From assembly GCA_013399305.1 (NCBI GenBank), contig VXAI01000049.1, positions 3,365,450 to 3,429,449 on the forward strand: a stretch of DNA of 64,000 nt, in the 5' to 3' direction. The notes under the pieces were generated by a model. It did no database searches, was not told where the DNA came from, and saw only the letters and a list, made by a program, of their open reading frames with translations. Within the stretch, counting starts at the first letter, position 1. Each line of letters opens with the position of its first letter. This DNA comes from Rostratula benghalensis. Lineage: Eukaryota; Chordata; Aves; Charadriiformes; Rostratulidae. Positions 42,701 to 54,700 of this stretch are shown piece after piece. The position numbers were made by a program, and so were the translations under genes.

Positions 42701-45700
42701 TGATAACTTCAAAAGTGGCACACATTCAGAACTCATGCTAATTAAATAATAATCTTAGACACAAGAAAAGTACTTGCTTTAAATTACAAGTTGAAACAAA
42801 GGGCTGGAAAGGAACCCCACAAGGAATAAAATCAGACAATGCAAAACTAATAAGTTTATATATTTTATAAGCAGTAGGATTTACTCTCCAAAAAGCAATA
42901 AGGAACACATGTAAAAGCTCTGAAGTTTTCATGTCACAACATTTTTTTCCTCTGTTCACAAGAGTAGTGTGTTTTCACACATGTTCTCAAGAAATTTAGC
43001 TTTTATGAAAGTGAAGAGCAGCACTGGCGTGAGTCAAGCAGAGTAATCTGCGTGAGATAGATACGGCAGCTTTCCACACAAGTCTTGGATCTTGGCTCAT
43101 TTCAGATTTTAGCCATTCACTTAATTTCAGTCATTAACCTTTGCCCATCAACGAAAATTTGCCACGCAGCCCCTGAAGTTCAGACTGTTCTGAGTACAAC
43201 GGCCCTGTTCTGAGCACAACTGGAAATATCACAAAGTATTTATCTTGACACTTTGCCCTTTCTTCAACCTGCAACAAATTTAATACATCATCTTCTGCAA
43301 TTCTACATACTGGTAATTAAAGACTGAATAACTCAGGGCAGCATCAAGCCACTCTCTCTTTGACAAGTTTCCATTGCCATAAATTCAAAGCAATCACCCA
43401 TTCCCTTCTCATTCTTCCTTCTAATTTATTTTTTTTTCCAAATGCTTTCATTTCACCAGCAGAAAGGAATTTTAAAATGATGCAAAGATTCCAATATAAG
43501 AAATGGAAGCAGTGATTACATGTTCTGAATGTTGATTATAATTTTTGCTAGCTTCTCAAAATTTTGAAACCCATTATTTTTCAAGCATGGCATCTCGAGA
43601 AGTAAACACAGATCTCTGTACATCTTTGCTTTCAAAAAGCATCCATTTGTAACACCATTGCCTAGAAGACAATGTTATTAACTGATTTGTCACAGTAGTG
43701 TCAGTAGTATAGAATCTACAGCAATACATAGAAACAAAAAAGAAACTGAGAACTTATTATTTGCTAAGAAGATCATCCTTACTTCAGCAGTGGGTCCTCG
43801 TATTATTTCTGGCCTTTCTTCTGTAAGATATATACCAGAATTTTGCCCAAGAATGTGAACACTATCTCAATGCAAGAAGTTGATTACTAAAAAGTGCAAA
43901 TTCTGCAGCATCTGCACACCACCTTTCTTAAAAACACTGCATTTCAAAACTTAAAAACACAGTTATCATCACCTCTCTTTTCCTAGGGTAGCAAGGCTGG
44001 AAACAAGGAATATTAGATCTTAGAAAGCAATTTCCATAGTAATTTGACCTAAAGGTAAATGAATTATGAATAAATTATTATAGTAAGTAACTCTCCTGTA
44101 GTTCTCATGGTGATACTACATCACACAAACTCCTAACCCCCTTCTCTAATGAGTCAACAGTGGAAGCAGAAGAAACAGAAAATAAGAAACGCTAACAGAG
44201 ATTACCTGGCTGCTGTACCTAGCTAGGGAAAGTCACTACTATTTCTCAAATAAATACTTCAGCATTCAAGGCTCCAACCTCCTGCAAGTACCTGGACTGT
44301 TACTACCAACAACAAGGTTGTTTCCACTCTGAACTCTCCTACCAGATGTAAAATGAGCAGGTTTCCCTGAGAACAGTTTGCCACAATAACCTTTATTTTC
44401 AACAGCATGCATTAATTCCTTTGTTTCAGAATACTGATATGAATTAAATTACATCAAAACCCATTTACTAACCAAAAGTATAGTGATATTTTTTTAACCT
44501 AGTAGCTACATAAATGGGTTTTTTTATTGAGATTTGGAAACATGTATCACCTCTACGGGTTTATAGAACTATTTTTGACAAAGCTTCATCTTTTAAAACA
44601 TCCCCATGAAACCACGTAACAGAAAGCACGTAACAAGGCAGAGCCATGGGTGTAGGAAGTCACTCACCTGTAAGCAAGCGCTAACGCCCAGGCACATGCA
44701 GCACAGTACAGGCTGTCGTGTACTTTTGCCGTTCGGTTGTCACCGTATGTCTTTGTGGGAAACAGACCTGTCGTTGGGCTTTGATGAAGCAGCAACGTTG
44801 ACTTAACTGGAAAAAGGGAAAAAGACAAAACAGTGTTAACAACTGTTAAGTTTGTTCCAGTTTCTACATAGATTTTCAGGAATAAATCAAGAGATGAGCG
44901 TGTTGGAACTCATACAACATAAAACAGAATAGAAAGAAAAGTAAGGACACAAGAAAAATCTTGTCACGCTGTTTTTTCAGTCAAATTAGGCCTTTTTACA
45001 CAAAAATCAGTATTCAAAATTATTTATACAGCTCCGTTCTATTACAACTCACTTTCTACAAAATCTCTACAATGCAACACAGTAATTTCCCTTTTATGAA
45101 AAAACAAAAGGGGGAGCCTACATTATGTCAACTGTCCTCCCAAATTATTTCAATAGTTAAACCCTGCAGAACTTTGCAGTCATAAAAATTAACTTAGACC
45201 AGATGATTGTATCAGTATTTTTTAAAGAGGAGTAAGTAAGTAAGGAGAAAGCACAACTACAATTATTCAGCCCAGTACCTTGACATAAAAGCAGAACTAG
45301 GCAGGAATGATCAAGTTGTCAAAACTGAACTAGAAAAAATACTAATTACTACTTTATTTTTGTACTGTAATATTTCACATTTTGCAAATTCTTTTTTCTA
45401 AAATTGTATAATAACCATTGTGCTACAAGATTGATACTGAGCTTAATGTCCTTGAACATGACCCTTCTAACAATAACTTGTCCATTACAAGGCAAGAAAG
45501 CAGGTTTTTTTCCAGAATGTTATCGAGCATCAATTTTTAAAAAGTCTCTTTATTGTCTCTGTATTAGAAATTAAGTATTTTGAATATGGCTTCTTCAGTG
45601 ACTTATTAACTTCTAACAAGAACTTTGATAAAACGTTACCTGAAAGAGTCAATCTAGATTTTTCTTAAGTGAAGTATAGGTTCAATAGTAAATTTTTACT

Positions 45701-48700
45701 GAGGCAGCAGACTGCTTGCAATGTAAGTGCCTGACAGATAAATAGCAAGCACCATCAGATTTGCTGCTGTCAAGCATTAGAAGTAAATTGAAAAGTCATC
45801 TCCTCTGTAAGGAAGGTAAAAGCAATGCACCTACAAAGAGCAACACATACATGGACAGACCAGGCACAACCCACAGACTTCACTTCGAAAAGTGATTTGA
45901 ATGAAGGGAGTCTCACCCCACGTTTTTAGAATTATGAAAAAATTGTTTGCTATTCTACATCCTTGCCCAACTGAAACTTAAATTTTAAGCAGTCAATTGC
46001 ACATCCATTCAAAAAAATGTGGTTTTAGAATACAGACAGGACTTGATTATAACACAAACCTCTCAACACCCAAAACAATCAAAAAACCCCATTGCTTCCT
46101 TAGCGTGTAGGTTTTTTGCTTAAAATGATCTCATAATGAAAAGCAGGAAAATTGGCTTGAAATAAATTACCTGTTAGATGACATTTCAGCACAAAAATAC
46201 ATTATGGTACCAATTTGTTAATAAAACAAATTAATTTCTTGCTTTTCCTGGTTTCAACTGAGAGAGTTAATCTTTTTTTCCTAGCAATCGTTGTGGTTTT
46301 GATTTGGTACAAAAGGCATGTCAATAATGCATATTATTTCAGTTGTTGCTAAGTGATGTTTATACTAATCAAGGGCTTTTTTCAGCTTCCCATAGAAGCT
46401 GAGAAGCAGCATAGACATAACAACTGAATGCCCAATGGAACATTCTGTATCATAGATGCCATGTGCAGTATATGCATGGATGCCAGGCTGGGTGACCAAT
46501 TCACTGGCCAGTCAGTGACCTGTGTCTTGTATATTCTTTTATCATTACTATTAATATTTTCCTTTTCCATTATTGTTTTATTAAACTGTCTTTATCTCAA
46601 CCCATGAGGCTTTTTTGCCTTGAGTCTTACAGTTGGACTATATTTCCAATATACATTTTAATTTTTGGCAAGAAATGTAATTCAGCCCTCCATTTTTTTG
46701 CACCTTTCAAACTCCCAGGAGGAATTTAGGAAACTATCGACAAGTAGCAATAATGTAGCAATGATATTTAACATGTAAACATCAATTCCAATTCATACCT
46801 TAGTTCAAGCATCAAAACCTGTCAGCAGATTACCTTTATGTCTCCCCATCCATGACCATCAGGTGCAACTTAGAATCTATTCTACCATTTAACAAATGCA
46901 GGTGATAATTTTGAACCCAATTTACAGGTCATGATTTTTCAAGCACTGTATGAAATACCCAAATATATGCATTATTTATCACAGGAATCCTACAAGGAAT
47001 TGTAATGACAGACGCTTCTATCACTCGGAAAATACAAATCCTTATAAAGACTGTAGATATTATTTTAAGACAATGCAAATCACTGTCATAACCATAACTG
47101 TAAATATTTTAGTAAATCACACTGACTATCTTTCATAGTAGGAACAATTATTAACTTACCAATTCTGTAATAATGATCTAATTTATCCCACAGACTTCCC
47201 CCCTCTGGTTTTGGAAGGTTAATACTTTTAAGGGGCTCATAAATTGAACCTAAAAAAAGAGAAGAGTAAAAAGAAAATCAAGAGCAGAATTTGTTTCATA
47301 ATTCTACTATTGCTAAAAAATACTGCAATATGATTTACTTTTTCAACATTTGTTATACAAAAGCACAATTTATCAAATTTCTATTCAAACAAAAAGGGTT
47401 GTAATTTCTATATTCTCAGAGAATAGATTTCTATACAGATGTTTTCTATGACATCTGTCCACACAAACAAGACCTCCATCCATCTCCAATGCCTTGCAGA
47501 CATTCAGCCATAGCTAATGCTACATAAATGGATAGTTTAATTATCAAAGACCACCTATTAAATGTTAAGAATTTTCTCACAATGCTTTCTTAAAAGTTAA
47601 GTATGCTACAAACAGAATTCCTAAAGATATGTAGAAAAACAGAAGGAAGAGGGACAAACGTAGCCTAAATTTAACTATGACTTTCCTACCTGCCTTCTAA
47701 AATGGTGAACACGTACAACACTATTAATATTTTATCTTTCCTAAGATAAGTAAACCCAGCTGATTTCCTGTCTTGAATCAGAAAAAGACTTAGCTTGTTC
47801 TCACCTACTACTAAAGCTTAAACAACCTATCCAACAGATAAAGCCCCAAATTACCTATACTCAGAGAAATACAATGCTATCAAATCCACATCTTTCCTTC
47901 TGAAATGTCCCACATATTGACTACTTCCCTATTTGCACCTGAAAAGTCCCGATAGCTGAAATGAACTACCTATCAGAAAGATAAGATTTCTTAAAAATTA
48001 CTGGGGTAAACCATTTCCAATTTCTAATTTAAGAGTAACATACTGCTTTCCTTCCACAAAGCACTTGGGCTTTATTCACTGTTCTGGGTGGCAAGATCTC
48101 CCCTAGTGCCATTCGGTAACACGAAGAATGCAAATTTCCCCTTTCTGGACAGCATGCTGTCCTTCTGAAAAAGCTCAGAGAAATGAAGTGCCAGGGAAGC
48201 CCAGGCAGCCGAGCAGTTCTGGCAGGGTGCAGCAAATTGCTCCTATGGAATTTGCCTCTTTGGCACTCCCAGCACATACCCAGGCAACTGGACAGCAGAT
48301 TGTCCAAATGCAGGACTCTCATCCATATGAAAGGAGTGTGCACGGGAGTGGCAACACAGGCTTTATTCATCAAGTCTTGTGGTGGGGAGACTGGAAAAAT
48401 GTTTGTTGTCCCCTCAAGATTACTCCCAAATTAGCATTACTTTTGCTTTGCAGTTGTAGTAGTTAAACAAAAAAAAAGTAATCCACCCGTCTTGAGCAGA
48501 CTCCAGTGGGTCTGTTGTGCATGCACTCTCTGGGGATGTTGAAGACCACCTCTGAGCTTCCCCTACAGCCTCTCCTTTCCTCCTGAAAGCTGAGGTTAAG
48601 CTACAGACACCACGTGCATGCATGGAAAAGGTTTCAGAGGGAAACACAGAGACCCCAATTTATTTTGTTTGCCTAAAAAGACAACACTAAATGAAATGAA

Positions 48701-51700
48701 GTTCTGTAGCAGAAAAGAAAAACTTGTAATATATAAATATTNTAAACTTTGATATCTTCTGTTTAAAAATCAGCATTCTGAACCCAACTTATATCAATTT
48801 TTTAGAGCAATTTTACTTTTCACCTTCTTTTTCCTAGGAATTTCTGTCCATTAGAAGATTCTTAATTTATATGATTACAATATTAATTCAGATATCTTGC
48901 AAAAGCACACAATACAGTGACCTGCAGTAATTCTATTTTTATAAGGCAATTCAGTGAAAGCAGAGCAGAATTTGCATAGGAAAAAATCTTCAGATCTTTA
49001 CTCACTAACTTTTCAAAGGCAAAATAAAGATTGTTACTCTTAGATTTGTTAACTGTATAACCTACAGAGTACACTGTCCTCTGTGTGTGAAAAAGGTTCA
49101 GAATGTGTTTCTTGCAGAAACTGTTAATGTCAGCACTGCATCATGAAAAATAGTAGATCATTCACTGGCAAAGATACTTATACATGCAAGTCAAGTTTCT
49201 AAAATAGAATTGTTCTAATTTACACACTTACCAGACAATCTGTGACTCTCTGTGGCCAACAGAGAAACAAAATAAAATTATCATGAACAAAAAGCATATT
49301 CTATTTCACAACATTCAAAGATTTCAACAGAATAAACAGCATGAAAATATCAAAGCACCACTACCTACAAGTTATACTATTTTATATGTTTGAAACTTTT
49401 ACATTAGAAATAAATTCAAGCAGCCAGAGTAAACTTGATGGAAAAAAAAAGGTGAAATTAATTCAAAGTTAAGAAAATTGACCAGAAGTAAACTTTGATG
49501 CCTTGAATGTATTCCTTAGAAGCAGTGCTACTACAAGTAGGAGAACTTGTTTAAAGGACAACTCGAAATCCAAGCCTTCCACAGACTCTTAATGAATTCC
49601 TTATTAGCATCTACATAGTTTCTTTGGGTGCCTACAGCATTCTACTGGACAAATCCTGTGGTAAATTATGTTTCATTAGTATCACAATCTAATCAAAAGC
49701 AAGAAACAGATATGACAAACATGAAGCTAAGGGCTCCCTCTGTGTGGTTTTGTAACGAGACCATAACACCGTGGAAGCTATTTTTAGGATAGCTAAAAAA
49801 AGCCCATCTGTACTCTTTTCCAAAATCTATTTGATAGTACATTTCTGCAAGACAAAACCTGCCATAGAAAACTATTTTCAATTATGTATTTAAAACCCAT
49901 TTCAAAACTGAAAAAAATGACAGCAGGAAGGCTCTGCAACACTTAAACATAAAAAAATGACATATGCAAATAGTAGTCGAGTTCCCAGTTTGTATGGTAG
50001 CATTCCAAACAGAATGAGGACATGAGTTTCAAATATTATTTTTTATAAATATCTCATTTCATTGTAACCATACAGCGTGAGTTTTATTTTAGGTGAGTGA
50101 GCACATATGCTAAGGAAGTAATATAAACAAGTATTTTGTTGATTTAGTATTTCTTCAGCTGCATACCAGTGTAACAATCCTATATAAAATTTAAATAGGG
50201 TACACGGTAGTTCAGATTTTCTTCCACAAAGAATGAAGTGTGCCCATTATTGCCTTACATCAGAAGTGAACTGCTGCAAGCCAATAACTACGTCAAAATC
50301 ACTAAAAAACCAAACAGATAGGAAATTGCTTCCTGTATTAACATATTTAATGTCTGATAAGAGAACACTCAAAATCCTTATTCCCAAATCAAATTAAATC
50401 CCTGTTTGCTTTCATATATTGCACTGACTAAATATATTGTATCCATATTTCGAATCAAAAATTAATTCCTTTTCATTTTCTACCACTTACAGGTTCCAGA
50501 GTAACATGATTCCACCATTCTTCAAGTTGAAGAATTACTAAGAACAGTAATTTCGTTTCAAAGTATTAGAGAACAGGAAGAAATCTGAAACAGCCCACTA
50601 ACTGACAAAATAGAGATCAATTCCTAGTGTAGAACTACAGTAATAAACAGACAAGTTATTTCTGACTTAGCTATGATACAGGAACTCTACAAAAACATTA
50701 TCCAGGAGATGGAACTCAAATGTACAACAATTCCATGAAAAATTTGCAATTTAATTATCCTTTCTAAGCAGAATACAAACCTGAAGGAAATTAAGGGAAG
50801 TTTTCTGAGGTAAGCTATTACCAATGTAAATACTTATGTATATACAACCTCTGGAGGCTGGGAATATTATGTCATCATGATGTTAAAATACTTTCCCATC
50901 CACTTCATTTTTTTCCCAGTTATACTAGAAATTATTATTAATTGCTCTTCAGGGAAGAGCTATAAACTGCCTAGATGTTTAGACTTAAAAGCTGCGGCCA
51001 ACATTTTGAAACTCTGCTCCCAAATTTGTATATACAGAAGCTTTGAATATAAACACATGACAGCAATTGCAGATTCTAAGGAAAAACAGGTGTAATGATG
51101 GAATTCTGGACCTAGTCTATAGGTGAAGATTTGCATATCTCAGCAAAGATTTATTATTCAAATTTTTCAAAGTACAGAGTTTTAAAAAAACAAACATACA
51201 CCCTTTCAAATTTTAATCACAAACAAATGGAAGTAACTAGCCAAGAATTTTACTTCCAACATTCCACGTGCCAGAACACAAGAAAATGCTTACTCATGTA
51301 ATCAGATCAGCACAGACCACCCCAACAAAAACCAGCTGGTAATACCATATTTCTTGCCAGATTCGACGAGAATAAAAACTGACCACAGTCCTTTAATGCG
51401 ACACTAGTTCTGGATGTAATCCCACTCTTGAGACATGGACAAGGCCTGGATCTCAGATCACAGTAACTTTCATTACTCAATATTAGCGTGGGCAGCAACA
51501 TCCTCACATTACAAAAGTCATTGGGACCAAAGAGGACTTTACTTCTTCACGCAAAGTTTAAGAAATGGTACCACATGAACAAATTGTATCCTCCTCCCAA
51601 CATCACATTTCCTTTCCCTCGAGACCTCTCCTGAGCACAGACAACATACAGTCCTCTATGCATCCAACACTCTTGGACACAACACAGTTTATTCTAATAG

Positions 51701-54700
51701 CTGTCTGCCATGAACTACACCTGCTTCTAAGTCCAAACCCATGTAGTTTCATCACCTATGCGTAAGAAAGGTAGTAAGGTATCTTTCTATCTGAATAAAC
51801 ATCAGGAGTACACACAAGGTACAGCATGTTACCTAGGTTCAGTGATGATAACAACACAGGTAAAAATGAGTGAAATCTTGTAACAGTTTCATTTAAACAG
51901 TTTTGTCATGTCAAAAATGTTTTTCAACTATCATTTATCAAGAAAAAAATCGCGTGTTAGACTGTGCAGCTATTTCAATTACAATTTCATAGGAAAAGAA
52001 AAAAGAGGTACCAATCTACCTTCTCTTTCCTAATCATCAAAAGTGACTTCTCTCTACAGTATATTATACTTAATGGAAAATACTGATTTCAAGGTTTACA
52101 GTAACCAACAAGAGACAGAAGTTACTGAACACCAGAAATAAAACACAGACGATCACGCCAGTACATGGGAGCTTCACATCATGAAACTACACCAAACTGC
52201 CAAGGTCCACCACACAAGCCTTGTCAATGCTACAAGCGAGACAGGAAACCATGCAGTGCATTCAAGGCAGTCATTGCCATTTCTAAGAACTAAAAACAGT
52301 AGCTCCTAAAACGAATAAAAATGTTTACTTTGCATCACAACAGAAACATCAAGTGTCAATGTAATAATTAGGAAAGAGTAATTTCTTATTACAATGCCAG
52401 TAATGGTCTCGACAGCTTCATACAGTCTACCTTCCAAAGAGAAGCTGTGCCAAGGGGGATTTATTTTGCTTCCACTTAATTTACACAAGTCAAGCTTTGG
52501 AACAACGACTTACTGGAAAATTTACTTTTTTTTTTCTCCACAGCAGTCACATTGGTTTTGAGGAGGTAAATCTGAACAAGATTTTGGTGCACCTTATTAT
52601 CTTAAAACAGAAATCGCAGTTCAGAGATTGTTACACTGAGAGATACTTAACCAGAACACAAAATACAAATAAAACAGGAAGATCTGAATTTAGATTTGAA
52701 TCTAAGTAGATTCCAATTTTCAGAAGTTTTCACTGAAAGAGCTCAGATTTTTAGTTTGTACTGTACAGTGCTAAAAAATTGCTGGCACAAAACACTGCAT
52801 GAAACACAAAACACACAATTACTTTTTGTTGAGTTAAATAGCCACAAACAAAAACAATACACAGAACTGCACACTTACCAAATTTTAAAAAAGCATGCGC
52901 AGAAGAGGTTCTGTCATCATCCAAATTGGCCATTTCAAATTGGTGCAGCTAATCACAAACGTCTCAGGCTAAACTACAGCAATTTGCAAAACTGTTTAGT
53001 AAATGTTAAAGGCAATCAGCATTAAATTAAGTGAAAGCAATGTTAGTGGAGTTATTAACATGACAGTGCGCACAGCACAAAGGATTATGACATTTCATCA
53101 CATTTTATGTTTTCTTCTTCTACTCTAAAAATTGGGGGTTTCTTACTTTTACTGTATCTACAAAACTATGTAAAATTACAGTCTCCATGAAGTCCTTCTT
53201 TTGACATTAGACAGTACTTTTGTTATTCAGCAGGAAATTTACTACTAATGTCAAATGTGCTGAATAAAATTTATTTTATATATTTCAAGATTAAATAAAA
53301 ATACTGATTCAACTAGTACATATTAAAAAAAAAAAATTAAGTAATAGTAAACACAGGTAGCTAAAATTCTGCTTATGCACAGTGCTGCTTTTATCCCATA
53401 TGGAATTCATACTAGGATGTTTCTTGCAGTCATATATATTGCTTATGCTACTGAATATCTCAGTTACCTGAAGTAGAACCTCTTCAAGTTTAGAATGTAA
53501 AATAATACTCTTTGTAACAACGATAACATTTTTTTCCAAATTTTAAAGAAGTTTACATCTTTTAAAGTAATCAAAATTTCAGGGATTGCAGACTGGCCAA
53601 CTACTGAATATCTTTATGATCTGCTCCTAACTTTTAATTATTACAGTAGCAACAAATGAAGCAGTATTTTATTGCTCAAGGGAAAGAAAAAATCCTGAAT
53701 AAAAATTGGTTTTACTGGCAAAAAAATGTAATTCATAATGTAATATACATAAACATGAAGATATGGATTACCTCCTACTGGATATGGTCCTAAACGATAC
53801 TTTGCTGTCAGCTATAAATATGAATCACTCATGCAATTCATGCACATGAGTCTATACTCTATGTTTACTGTAATTTACTCCAAGCATCATATTAAAAAAA
53901 AAAACCCAAACGCAAAACAAACAGTACTGTTTGTAAACTGGGACTCTAGAGCATAGTCCTCAGCCAATTTGGAACAGCATGAGGGACTTTCAGCCTCTTT
54001 CAATGACAATACCAACCATGTCTCTTTCTGAGAGTGCCAAAAAGGAGGTATAAAAGCTCTGAAGTTGTACAAACTTTAACATAAAGATGCAGGAGTAAAT
54101 TTGAGAAACAGGGACACAATTTTCATTTTTAGGTAAGAATGTTTCCTGAAATATTATATATAAAATTTGATTTTTTAAATCAACTCTTTTATCAGAAAAG
54201 CATTTCAACTAAAATAATCTTTATTTCACCAGTAAATAAATTTCTGAGAGAAATCTCTATGAGCAGGAATAGAAGTGACCTTCAATAATAATCTATCATT
54301 ACAGAAGGCACTTAGACATTTAACAAAAAAGTAGGAGGCAGTAGTTGAGAAAAACATTTAAAATTTTGCTAATGCCTTCTGCAGTCACAGGGATTCATCC
54401 TGCATGGGAATCCCAAGGTTGGCACTCTGCCTTGTGACTCAGGAGTCACATACTCCAACCACGGAGGTTCCAGACTTCATTTTATAGAGTTCTGCAGCTA
54501 CATTTATAGCTCAATTTTCAGATAACAGTGCTATATTATCATAATTGGCCACAAAGTAACAACTCATTTACTGGATAGTCATAATCATGGTATTCTGCAA
54601 ATTAATACTACACATAAGTAGTATTTTTAAAGCCACGTGAATCAGACCAGACTTTAATCAATCAATTTTCTGTATGAGAGCCATCGTAAAGCCCCATTTT

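Noticed and set aside
48029..48466. Overlapping open frames of about 110 codons on both strands
   Set aside because: Both strands are open over the same GC-richer intronic patch; no domain, signal or splice context supports a gene.
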